Assembly: GCA_036490795.1 (NCBI GenBank)
Contig: DASXDG010000319.1
Location: forward strand, 1 to 8,661
Length of the DNA: 8,661 nucleotides
Direction: 5' to 3'
Source of the DNA: JAFARZ01 sp036490795
GTDB lineage: Bacteria; Actinomycetota; Actinomycetes; Streptosporangiales; Streptosporangiaceae
The notes under the pieces are model-generated. The model saw only the letters and a list, made by a program, of their open reading frames with translations. It did no database searches and was not told where the DNA came from. The translations under genes and the position numbers were made by a program. Below, one piece after another: positions 1 through 5,557 of this stretch. The first letter of the stretch is position 1, and each line of letters starts with the position of its first letter.

Positions 1-623
1 AGCAGCGGCCAGATGGCCGCGAGCGCGTCCTGCATGCGCGCACGGGACAGCGGGGTGCCGTCACCGAGCCGCACCACCCACTGAGCCGCGTAGTCGCGGT
101 GGTAGGTGAGCTCCTTGACCCCCTTCGCGGCGATCGCGGCCAGGACCGGGTCCTGCGCGCGCGCCAGCGCCTGGAACAGCGCGAGGCGCCAGGCCGAGAA
201 GATCAGCAGCCGGCCGGTCAGCTCGGCGAAATCGCGGTCCTCATGCTCGGCGAGGCGGACGTTGCGGAATTCCTTCTCGTCCCTGAAGAACGCCAGCTGG
301 TCCTCGGTCCGGCCGAGGATGCCGCCCGCCCTTGCCAGCAGCATCCTGGCCTGGCCGAGCAGGTCGAGCGCGATGTTCGCGACCGCGGTCTCCTCTTCCA
401 GTTCGGGCATCCGGGTGACCCACTGCTGTAGCCGGTGGCTGTAGATCAGCGCGTCGTCGCCGAGAGCCAGGCAGTAGCGGGCCAGCGCGGCGGGGTCGAC
501 GTCCGCGGGGACGGTGGTGTCGATGCCTTCCAGCGGGTCGGTGAAGCCAGTGCCGAAGGCCCACCGGTGACCCTCGTCGTGCTCGTCGCCCAGCAGGTCA
601 TAAGGGTTATCGTGGTCGCTCAT
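1..623 (-). CDS. paaC: PaaC, structural subunit of phenylacetyl-CoA 1,2-epoxidase (partial, C-terminus cut)
   Basis: The first 207 residues are visible; the reading frame is open to the left edge. Compared with a usual length near 250, roughly 40-60 C-terminal residues are missing. The protein is a ferritin-like helical subunit that pairs with PaaA in the cytoplasmic epoxidase; by family knowledge it is structural and does not bind the di-iron centre. Family hallmarks seen are YCLALGDDALIYSHRL (about 50-65), the helix ELEEETAVANIALDLLGQAR (74-93), EDQLAFFRDEKEFRNVRLAE (107-126) and KELTYHRDYAAQWVVRLGDG (170-189). The start is the ATG at 623, only 6 nt after the paaB stop. No good Shine-Dalgarno precedes it, so translation probably depends on ribosomes finishing paaB. 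No frameshift was found in the visible part. Identification is firm; only the end is unknown. Confidence 0.97.
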   Translation of the reverse strand, partial: MSDHDNPYDLLGDEHDEGHRWAFGTGFTDPLEGIDTTVPADVDPAALARYCLALGDDALIYSHRLQQWVTRMPELEEETAVANIALDLLGQARMLLARAGGILGRTEDQLAFFRDEKEFRNVRLAEHEDRDFAELTGRLLIFSAWRLALFQALARAQDPVLAAIAAKGVKELTYHRDYAAQWVVRLGDGTPLSRARMQDALAAIWPL

Positions 624-629
624 ACCAGG

Positions 630-929
630 TCACATGTGCGGAACGTCGTCGGGAATCTGATAGAAGGTCGGGTGCCGGTAGACCTTGTCCCCCGACGGCG
701 CGAAGAACGGGTCCTTCTCGTCCGGGCTGGACGCGGTGATGTCGCTCGCCGCGACCACCCAGATGCTGACCCCCTCGTTCCGCCGCGTGTACAGGTCGCG
801 GGCGTGATGCAACGCCATCTGCGGATCGGCGGCGTGCAGGCTGCCGACGTGCACGTGGTTCAGGCCTCGCTTGCCGCGCAGGAAGACCTCGAAAAGCGGC
901 CACTCGGACCGGACCGTTACCTCACTCAT
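630..929 (-). CDS. paaB: PaaB, small subunit of phenylacetyl-CoA 1,2-epoxidase
   Basis: A complete 99-residue protein of normal length for PaaB (about 90-100). The signature is nearly canonical: WPLFEVFLRGKRGLNHVHVG (10-29), then SLHAADPQMAL, ARDLYTRRNEGVSIWVV (43-59) and the C-terminal KVYRHPTFYQIPDDVPHM (82-99). Family knowledge: PaaB is a non-catalytic subunit that bridges PaaAC heterodimers in the cytoplasmic epoxidase, which uses oxygen and electrons from the PaaE reductase. The ATG at 929 overlaps the paaA stop codon as ATGA (926-929), which points to translational coupling and equal synthesis of A and B. paaC follows after 6 nt. Nothing is unusual in length or motifs. Confidence 0.97.
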   Translation of the reverse strand: MSEVTVRSEWPLFEVFLRGKRGLNHVHVGSLHAADPQMALHHARDLYTRRNEGVSIWVVAASDITASSPDEKDPFFAPSGDKVYRHPTFYQIPDDVPHM

Positions 930-1867
930 GCGGTGCCTCCCGCCTTAGCGGCGTGAGCCAGGGCCGCCTCGCGGACCCAGGCGCCGTCGTCGTGCGCCGC
1001 CTTGCGCCGGGCGACCCGTTGCGTGTTGCACGGGCCGTTACCGGCCACGACGGCCTTGAACTCGTCCCAGTCCACCGCGCCGAAATCGTAGCTGCCGCGC
1101 TCCTGGTTCCAGTTCAGTGCGGGATCGGGCAGCGTGACGCCGAGCTTGTCCGCCTGCGGCACGGTCATGTCGACGAACCGCTGCCGCAGTTCGTCGTTGG
1201 TGTGCCGCTTGATGCCCCACTTCATGGACTGCCCGGTGTTGGGCGAGTCGGCGTCCGGCGGGCCGAACATCATCAGCGAAGGCCACCAGAACCGGTTGGT
1301 CGCGTCCTGCACCATGTCCCGCTGCGCCGCGGTGCCGCGCATCATCGTCATCAGCAGTTCGTAACCCTGCCGCTGGTGGAACGACTCCTCCTTGCAGATC
1401 CGCACCATCGCCCGCGCGTAGGGACCGTAGGAGGACCGGCACAGCGGCACCTGGTTGCAGATGGCCGCCCCGTCCACCAGCCACCCGATCACGCCGACGT
1501 CGGCGTAACTCAGCGTCGGGTAGTTGAAGATCGAGGAGTACTTCTGCCGCCCGGTGATCAGCTTCTCGGTCAGCTCGGCGCGATCGGTGCCCAGGGTCTC
1601 CGCCGCGCTGTACAGGTACATGCCGTGACCGGCCTCATCCTGCACCTTGGCCAGCAAGATGGCCTTGCGCCGCAGCGAGGGGGCACGGGTGATCCAGTTG
1701 CCTTCCGGCTGCATGCCGATGATCTCCGAGTGCGCGTGCTGGGCGATCTGCCGCAGCACCGTGGCCCGGTACTTGTCCGGAACCCAGTCCCGTGGCTCGA
1801 TCCGGCGCTCACGTGCCATGGTCTGGTCGAAGTGCGCCTGGAGTTCTGTCTCATCGATGATTGTCAT
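926..1867 (-). CDS. paaA: PaaA, catalytic di-iron subunit of phenylacetyl-CoA 1,2-epoxidase
   Basis: A 313-residue protein, the usual length for PaaA. Family knowledge: it carries the di-iron centre that epoxidises the ring of phenylacetyl-CoA with O2. The ferritin-like carboxylate-bridged motifs are visible: E48 (HAHSEIIG), D77-E78-x-x-H81 (KVQDEAGHGMYLY), D123 (SYADVG) and E161-x-x-H164 (CKEESFHQRQGYE). Typical PaaA blocks WPSLMMFGPPD (195-205) and NTGQSMKWGIKRHTNDELRQ (210-229) follow. The start is taken as the ATG at 1867, which overlaps the paaZ stop as ATGA and has AAGGAG 8 nt upstream. A GTG at 1876 is in frame but lies directly on that Shine-Dalgarno, so it is unlikely. No key residue is missing. 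Confidence 0.97.
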   Translation of the reverse strand: MTIIDETELQAHFDQTMARERRIEPRDWVPDKYRATVLRQIAQHAHSEIIGMQPEGNWITRAPSLRRKAILLAKVQDEAGHGMYLYSAAETLGTDRAELTEKLITGRQKYSSIFNYPTLSYADVGVIGWLVDGAAICNQVPLCRSSYGPYARAMVRICKEESFHQRQGYELLMTMMRGTAAQRDMVQDATNRFWWPSLMMFGPPDADSPNTGQSMKWGIKRHTNDELRQRFVDMTVPQADKLGVTLPDPALNWNQERGSYDFGAVDWDEFKAVVAGNGPCNTQRVARRKAAHDDGAWVREAALAHAAKAGGTA

Positions 1868-3894
1868 TCGTCCCACTCCTTCGCGACCATGGTCAGCACG
1901 TCGTACGTGGCGACGACCGTGCCGTCGGAGTTGGTCACCTCGGCGTCCCAGCGGACTTCGCCGTAATCACCGGGCCTCGGGCTGATCTGCTTGCAGGTCA
2001 GCGTCACCGACATCTCGTCCCCTGGCTTCAGCGGGGTCAGGAAGCGGAGGTTGTCGATGCCGTAGTTCGCGAGCACGGGCCCGAAATCGGGGTGCACGAA
2101 CAAGCCGGCCGCGAACGACACGATGAGATACCCGTGCGCCACCCGGCCGCCGAAGAACGGGTTCTTCGCGGCGGCCTCCTCGTCCATGTGGGCGTAGAAG
2201 GTGTCCCCGGTGAACTCGGCGAACTGCTCGATGTCCGCCATCGTCACGGTGCGCGGGCCGCCGGTGATGGTGTCGCCGATGGCCAGCCGCGACAGCGGCT
2301 TGGTGAACGGGTGCGGACCCTCGGTCCGGCGCGGCGCGCCCTTGACCCATCGCCCGGTGGCCGCCTGGAGCATCCGGGGGCTGGCCTGGATCGCGGTGCG
2401 CTGCATGTGGTGGACGACGCCGCGCATGCCGCCCATCTCCTCGCCGCCGCCCGCGCGTCCGGGACCGCCGTGGACAAGCATCGGCAGCGGCGAACCGTGG
2501 CCCGTCGACTCTGGCGCGGCATCGGAGTCCAGAACTAGCAGGCGTCCATGCCACGGGGCCGTGCCGAGGACCACGTCGCTGGCGAACCCCGGATCGTCTG
2601 TGACGATGGATCCGGCCAGGCTGCCCTTGCCCATGCCGGCCAAGTCGATGACGTCCGCAGTGTCGCGGTAGCCGATCAGGGTGGCGACCGGGCCGAACGC
2701 CTCGACCTCGTGCACCTCTGGACGGCGGGAGTCCTGCGCGCAGACGAGCAGCGGAGAAAGGAACGCGCCGCGGGTGGCGTCCGCGCCGGTGACCTCGACG
2801 TGATCGGGGTCGCCGAACACGATCCGCCCGGCGTCCTCAAGGGCCTTGAGCGAGCGGCGCACCTCTTCCCGCTGCTCGAGGCTGGCCAGCGCGCCCATCC
2901 GCACGGACTTGTCGGCGGGATTGCCGACCACCACCGCGGCCAGCCGCTCCCCCGCCGCCTCGGCGACGGCGTCCAGCAACCCGGCCGGCACGAACGCGCG
3001 CCGGATCGCCGTGCACTTCTGCCCGGCCTTGACGGTCATCTCGTTGACCAGTTGCTTGATGTACAGGTCGAACGCGGGCGTGCCCGGCGTCGCGTCGGGG
3101 CCGAGGATCGACATGTTCAGCGAGTCGGCCTCGGCGTTGAACCGCACCGACCGCGCGATCACGTTGGGGTGCGACCGCAGCCGCTGCGCGGTGCTGGCGG
3201 AGCCGGTGAAGCTGAGCAGGTCCTGCTCCTGCAGGTGATCGAGCAGGTTACCGGCGCTGCCGCTGACCAGCTGGAGCGCGCCCTCGGGCAGCAGCCCCGA
3301 CTCGATGATCAGCTCGACCAGGCGGACGGTCAGGTACCCGGTCTGTGAGGCGGGCTTGATCAGCGAGGGCACGCCGGCGATCAGCGCCGGGGCCAGCTTT
3401 TCCAGCGGGCCCCAGACCGGGAAGTTGAACGCGTTGATCTGGACGGCCACGCCGAGTCTGGGGGTGAGCAGGTGCTGGCCCAGGAAGCTCCCGCCCTTGC
3501 CGAGCGGCTCCACCGGGCCCTCGACGAGCACCCGTTCGTTCGGCAGCTCGCGCTTGGCCTTGCTCGCGTAGCCGAGCAGGACGCCGATGCCGCCGTCGAT
3601 GTCGAACTTGGAATCGCCAAGCGTCGCACCGGTCCGGTAGGAGAGCTGGTAGAGCTCGTCGCGGTGCTCGCGCAGCATCTGGCCCAGCGACTTGACCAGG
3701 GCCGCGCGCTCATGGAAGGTCAGCTGGCGCAGCTCGGGGCCGCCGGCCGACCGGCCGTGGGCCAGCGCGGCACCGAAGTCCACGCCGTCGGAACAGACCT
3801 CGGCGATCTGCTCGCCGGTGACCGCGTCGTAGACCGGGGATCCGCTGTCCGGCGCGAGCCAGCGGCCTTCCACGTAACTGCCCAGCACCGCCAC
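1864..3894 (-). CDS. paaZ: PaaZ, bifunctional oxepin-CoA hydrolase / 3-oxo-5,6-dehydrosuberyl-CoA semialdehyde dehydrogenase
   Basis: A 676-residue two-domain protein, close to E. coli PaaZ (681). The N-terminal aldehyde dehydrogenase domain spans about 1-520. Its landmarks are INAFNFPVWGPLEKLAPALI (153-172), FTGSAST (229-235), the general base E255 in NAEADSLN and the catalytic C294 in AGQKCTAIRR. A Gly-rich segment STGHGSPLPMLVHGGPGRAG lies near 463-482. The C-terminal MaoC-type hydratase domain (about 530-676) has GDTFYAHMD with catalytic-type D564 and H569, then VAHGYLIVSFAAGLFV. Both active sites look intact, so both steps should work: hydrolytic ring opening of oxepin-CoA and NADP-dependent oxidation of the reactive aldehyde. 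The start is GTG 3894; a stop lies in frame three codons upstream, and GAGGAG precedes it by about 11 nt. It heads the paa operon and overlaps paaA. Confidence 0.97.
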   Translation of the reverse strand: MAVLGSYVEGRWLAPDSGSPVYDAVTGEQIAEVCSDGVDFGAALAHGRSAGGPELRQLTFHERAALVKSLGQMLREHRDELYQLSYRTGATLGDSKFDIDGGIGVLLGYASKAKRELPNERVLVEGPVEPLGKGGSFLGQHLLTPRLGVAVQINAFNFPVWGPLEKLAPALIAGVPSLIKPASQTGYLTVRLVELIIESGLLPEGALQLVSGSAGNLLDHLQEQDLLSFTGSASTAQRLRSHPNVIARSVRFNAEADSLNMSILGPDATPGTPAFDLYIKQLVNEMTVKAGQKCTAIRRAFVPAGLLDAVAEAAGERLAAVVVGNPADKSVRMGALASLEQREEVRRSLKALEDAGRIVFGDPDHVEVTGADATRGAFLSPLLVCAQDSRRPEVHEVEAFGPVATLIGYRDTADVIDLAGMGKGSLAGSIVTDDPGFASDVVLGTAPWHGRLLVLDSDAAPESTGHGSPLPMLVHGGPGRAGGGEEMGGMRGVVHHMQRTAIQASPRMLQAATGRWVKGAPRRTEGPHPFTKPLSRLAIGDTITGGPRTVTMADIEQFAEFTGDTFYAHMDEEAAAKNPFFGGRVAHGYLIVSFAAGLFVHPDFGPVLANYGIDNLRFLTPLKPGDEMSVTLTCKQISPRPGDYGEVRWDAEVTNSDGTVVATYDVLTMVAKEWDE

Positions 3895-3916
3895 CAGCGC
3901 TCACTCTCCTCGCCGA

Positions 3917-3933
3917 GCCCTCCACCGGAGGGC
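3917..3933. repeat. Inverted repeat in the paaZ leader
   Basis: GCCCTCCACCGGAGGGC is a perfect 7-bp inverted repeat with a 3-nt centre. It sits between the operator and the paaZ Shine-Dalgarno (GAGGAG near 3907-3912). In the paaZ mRNA leader it would form a compact GC-rich hairpin. It could stabilise the mRNA, influence initiation, or be a second protein site. No T-run follows, so it is not a classical terminator. Confidence 0.5.
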
Positions 3934-3939
3934 ATTTAC

Positions 3940-3957
3940 ATACCGACCGTTCAGTAT
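3940..3957. promoter_or_regulatory. Probable PaaR operator between paaZ and paaR
   Basis: ATACCGACCGTTCAGTAT is an imperfect palindrome: 14 of 18 positions agree with the reverse complement, centred on CG at 3948/3949. Its core ACCGACCGTTCAGT (3942-3955) fits the form ACCGnnCGnnCGGT that I recall for corynebacterial PaaR sites, with one mismatch at 3953; that comparison is from memory. It is the only such palindrome noticed between the divergent genes, so one dimer or dimer pair could control both. Binding of a phenylacetyl-CoA-responsive TetR repressor is inferred. Confidence 0.7.
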
Positions 3958-3966
3958 TTTATTATA
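3954..3966 (-). promoter_or_regulatory. Predicted -10 element of the paaZABC promoter
   Basis: On the minus strand positions 3966-3961 read TATAAT, a perfect -10 hexamer. Transcription would start near 3954, inside the operator, giving a leader of about 60 nt before the paaZ GTG. The -35 is weak: the best at an 18-nt spacer, TGGTCT (3990-3985), matches 3 of 6 and lies inside the paaR coding start. The two divergent -10 elements overlap almost completely, so the promoters may exclude each other. Confidence 0.5.
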
Positions 3967-3971
3967 CGAGT

Positions 3972-4631
3972 ATGGCGATTGACCAGACCACCACCGCCGG
4001 CGCTCCCCGCCGGCGCGGGCGCCCGGGCTACGACCTTGAGTCGGTGCTGCGGGTCGCCGTTGACCTGTTCAACGAGCGCGGTTACGACGGGGCGAGCATG
4101 GATGACCTGTCCAAGCGCCTGGGCATCGCCAAGTCCGCGATCTACCACCACGTCGCCGGCAAGGAAGAGCTGCTCCGGCTGGCCCTCGACCGCGCCCTGG
4201 ATGGATGGTCGGAGGCGGCCGGGTACGCTCGCGGGCTCGACGCGCCCGCCATCGAACGGCTGGAAATGCTCGTCCGCGGCACGGTGGCGGTGCTGGAGGC
4301 CCAGCTCCCCTACGTGACCCTGCTGCTGCGGGTGCGCGGCAACACGCCCGTGCAGCGTGCCGCGATCGAACGCCGCAGGTCGTTCGACCGCCTGGTCGCG
4401 AGCCTGGTCGAGGAAGCCGAACGCGACGGCGACGTGCGCGCGGACGTCGATCCCAAGACCACCGCCCGCCTCCTATTCGGCATGGTCAACTCCGTCGTCG
4501 AGTGGTACCGCCCGACCGGTTCCGGCTCTGGTGCCGGCTCGGGTGCCGGCTCTGGTGCCGGCCCTGGCCCTGGTTCGCTGGCCGACGCCGTCTGCGCCAT
4601 CGCGTTCGACGGATTGCGCGTGCGCAGGTAG
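3972..4631 (+). CDS. paaR: TetR-family repressor, probable PaaR
   Basis: A 219-residue TetR-type regulator. A basic N-terminal arm RRRGRPGYDLE (13-23) leads into the DNA-binding domain: VLRVAVDLFNERGYDGASMD (25-44), then the helix-turn-helix DDLSKRLGIAKSAIYHHVAG (44-63) and KEELL. The ligand-binding part runs from about 70 to the end. PaaR identity rests on divergence from paaZABC and on the operator in the shared region; by family knowledge the inducer is phenylacetyl-CoA. Residues 183-201 form a tract of Gly, Ser, Ala and Pro, GSGSGAGSGAGSGAGPGPGS, just before the last helix (LADAVCAIAFDGL). This is unusual and comes from a tandem DNA repeat. The start ATG has no Shine-Dalgarno and a -10 six bases upstream, so the mRNA is probably leaderless. 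TetR membership is certain; the PaaR assignment is strong inference. Confidence 0.87.
   Translation: MAIDQTTTAGAPRRRGRPGYDLESVLRVAVDLFNERGYDGASMDDLSKRLGIAKSAIYHHVAGKEELLRLALDRALDGWSEAAGYARGLDAPAIERLEMLVRGTVAVLEAQLPYVTLLLRVRGNTPVQRAAIERRRSFDRLVASLVEEAERDGDVRADVDPKTTARLLFGMVNSVVEWYRPTGSGSGAGSGAGSGAGPGPGSLADAVCAIAFDGLRVRR
4524..4571 (+). repeat. 12-bp tandem repeat inside paaR
   Basis: Three copies of a 12-bp unit, GGCTCTGGTGCC (4524-4535 and 4548-4559) and GGCTCGGGTGCC (4536-4547), are followed by a diverged fourth, GGCCCTGGCCCT (4560-4571). The unit is a multiple of three, so it encodes repeated Gly-Ser-Gly-Ala without breaking the frame. Slipped-strand expansion of a linker codon run is the simplest origin. 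Confidence 0.9.
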
Positions 4632-4651
4632 CCGCCGCGCCACGCCCGCCC

Positions 4652-4710
4652 GGGCGCCTGCCGGGCATCCCGGGGCGCCTACCGGGCATCCCGGGGCGCC
4701 GGCCGGGCCG
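4652..4710. repeat. 21-bp tandem repeat after paaR
   Basis: Two 21-bp copies (4652-4672 and 4673-4693) differ at one position (G/A at 4660 and 4681). A third, partial copy begins at 4694 with GGGCGCC and then diverges. Each copy contains the palindrome GGCGCC and the inverted repeat CCGGGcatCCCGG. The repeat starts 20 nt after the paaR stop. The unit length is seven codons, but no credible gene covers it. Confidence 0.85.
4653..4700 (+). terminator. Candidate hairpin terminator of paaR
   Basis: GGCGCC (4653-4658) can pair with GGCGCC (4674-4679), and CCGGG (4661-4665) with CCCGG (4669-4673). This gives an 11-bp GC stem with a 2-nt bulge and a CAT loop. The next repeat copy forms an equivalent alternative stem (4674-4679 with 4695-4700, and 4682-4686 with 4690-4694). 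It lies about 20 nt after the paaR stop. There is no T-run, as in many actinobacterial terminators, so termination is inferred from position and stem strength only. Confidence 0.45.
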
Positions 4711-4741
4711 TCGCGCAAGCGGAGTCCGCGGGCACCTCACT

Positions 4742-4772
4742 AGCACGGTAAAAACGTCCAGCACGGCAAAAA
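4742..4772. repeat. Direct repeat AGCACGGYAAAAA
   Basis: AGCACGGTAAAAA (4742-4754) and AGCACGGCAAAAA (4760-4772) match at 12 of 13 positions and are 18 bp apart. They lie in a stretch (about 4735-4830) richer in A+T than the rest of the window. No gene was recognised there. Function unknown. Confidence 0.6.
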
Positions 4773-4786
4773 AGGCTGCTGACAGC
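4768..4786 (-). terminator. Possible intrinsic terminator of the Lrp-family gene
   Basis: On the minus strand the short stem-loop GCTG-TCAG-CAGC (4786-4775) is followed by C and then six T (4773-4768). It is oriented to end transcripts of the Lrp-family gene, about 140 nt after its stop. The stem has only 4 bp, so it would be weak. Confidence 0.3.
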
Positions 4787-4833
4787 ATGGCTAATTACCG
4801 CGTTGAACAGAAGTACCACGATAATCGCCGATG

Positions 4834-4856
4834 TCCCGCGACGCCTCGTGGCGGGA
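4834..4856. other. Inverted repeat (9-bp stem, one mismatch) after the Lrp-family gene
   Basis: TCCCGCGAC (4834-4842) pairs with GTGGCGGGA (4848-4856) except at one position, around a GCCTC loop. It lies about 70 nt beyond the stop of the minus-strand regulator, in the spacer between convergent genes. A role in transcript termination or 3' end protection is plausible but unproven; there is no T-run on either side. Confidence 0.4.
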
Positions 4857-4927
4857 GTTGCGTCAGTGGCCCATGGGACGAACGGTGCATCGCCACCCAA
4901 GCCCGGCGCTTGACCCGTCCGGCATCC

Positions 4928-5443
4928 TCAATCCTGGCCGGTCCTTCTGACCGGGTTAGCCTGACTGCCTGGCTCAAGTTCCTCGAAGATCAGCACGGTC
5001 TGGGTGGAACGCACTTCTGGCATCTCCTGCAGCCTGGTGAGTACGACATCGCGCAGGGACGCGGCGTCGTGCGTCCGTACCCGCAGCAGGATGTCGTGCT
5101 CACCCGAGATGAACGCGACGTGGTCCACCTCAGGCATGCTCAGCACCTGACGGCTGACTTCCCTCCAGGTTCGCTGCGCGATGTCCAGGTAGACGTACGC
5201 GGACAGCCCGTAGCCGTATCGCGCCGGGTCGATGACCGCGGCGAACCCCCTGATCACGCCGTCGCGCTGGAGCCTGGCCACGCGGTTGTAGGTGTTGGCG
5301 CGGGACAGGTGCACCCGCTCGGCCAGCGCGCGCATGGACAGCCGGCCGTCGGCCTGGAGTTCCGCGACGATGAGCCGGTCAGTGTCATCCAGGGGCGCCA
5401 TTTGTCCACGCGAGCCATCCGCAGGGCCATCACTTGATGCCAT
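4928..5443 (-). CDS. Lrp/AsnC-family regulator, probable BkdR-type regulator of the bkd operon
   Basis: A 171-residue protein with the classic Lrp/AsnC layout. The N-terminal helix-turn-helix is in LDDTDRLIVAELQADGRLSM (18-37) and RALAERVHLSRANTYNRVAR (38-57). A RAM effector-binding domain (about 80-152) contains SAYVYLDIA, MPEVDHVAFISGEHDILLRV (103-122) with the typical G-x-x-D turn, and MPEVRSTQTVLIFEELE (141-157). It is transcribed away from the branched-chain 2-oxoacid dehydrogenase genes, 114 nt from the E1 alpha start. That is the position of BkdR-type regulators, which respond to branched-chain amino acids, so control of the bkd genes is inferred. The start is uncertain. ATG 5443 is used here; ATG 5401 (MAPLDDTDRL) would give 157 residues, nearer the family norm. 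Neither has a good Shine-Dalgarno. Confidence 0.9.
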   Translation of the reverse strand: MASSDGPADGSRGQMAPLDDTDRLIVAELQADGRLSMRALAERVHLSRANTYNRVARLQRDGVIRGFAAVIDPARYGYGLSAYVYLDIAQRTWREVSRQVLSMPEVDHVAFISGEHDILLRVRTHDAASLRDVVLTRLQEMPEVRSTQTVLIFEELEPGSQANPVRRTGQD

Positions 5444-5557
5444 ATGGCCACGCTACCCGCTCACCTGGATCAATAAGTCTCGTTTTTGTGCCAGATGCTG
5501 GAAATATGGCTGCCCAGAGGCGCAAGATTTGGAAAAAGGAGCCTGAAAGGAACTGCC
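5444..5557. promoter_or_regulatory. Divergent control region of the Lrp-family gene and bkd operon, with a candidate Lrp-type site
   Basis: This 114-bp region is clearly more A+T-rich than its flanks. CTGGAAATATGGCTG (5498-5512) agrees at 11 of 15 positions with the E. coli Lrp consensus YAGHAWATTWTDCTR. An outer inverted repeat, TTGTGCC (5486-5492) and GGCGCAA (5519-5525), matches at 6 of 7 positions and is centred on the same point. CCAGATGCTGG (5491-5501) is a further small palindrome. No convincing -35/-10 pair was found on either strand. Binding by the neighbouring regulator is inferred. Confidence 0.45.

Larger units (their letters stand above)
3935..3971 (+). promoter_or_regulatory. 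Predicted paaR promoter giving a leaderless transcript
   Basis: The -10 candidate TATTAT (3960-3965) matches the consensus in 5 of 6 positions and lies 6 nt before the ATG at 3972, so transcription would start at or beside the A of the start codon. A -35 candidate TTTACA (3935-3940) matches TTGACA in 5 of 6 positions with a rather long 19-nt spacer. No Shine-Dalgarno is present before the ATG, which fits leaderless translation, common in actinobacteria. The operator fills the spacer, so repressor binding would block polymerase (autoregulation). Confidence 0.55.
4632..4927. other. Spacer between convergent paaR and Lrp-family genes
   Basis: This 296-bp non-coding stretch separates two genes read toward each other. 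The first third is very GC-rich with the 21-bp repeat and hairpins. The middle (about 4735-4830) is more A+T-rich with A-tracts and a short direct repeat. The last part holds one inverted repeat. Reading frames that cross it have no start-site signal or recognisable protein, and no tRNA or known RNA motif was seen. Confidence 0.7.

Noticed and set aside
264..279. Loss of the regulatory phosphorylation serines in E1 alpha (residues 264-279 of the protein, not window bases)
   Set aside because: Absence of these serines is normal in bacterial E1 alpha proteins, so it is not a defect.
1868..1876. GTG start for paaA at 1876
   Set aside because: It falls on the AAGGAG that serves the ATG at 1867, and would add only three residues not expected in PaaA.
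953..1966. Long plus-strand open frame (337 codons) opposite paaA
   Set aside because: It is antisense to a gene with full family motifs. The translated product is rich in Arg, Gly, Val and His without any recognisable domain, as expected in high-GC DNA.
4652..4710. CRISPR array suggested by the regular 21-bp repeat
   Set aside because: Copies are contiguous with no unique spacers, and no cas gene is present; it is a tandem repeat.
4205..5437. Plus-strand open frame of 410 codons from within paaR across the spacer and the Lrp-family gene
   Set aside because: It overlaps two real genes in another frame or strand, and its repeated RLPGIPG segment is only the translation of the 21-bp DNA repeat. 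No start signal.
5486..5557. N-terminal extension of E1 alpha from a TTG at 5486
   Set aside because: The GTG at 5558 has AAGGA at ideal spacing, while the extension translates the control region with its palindromes.
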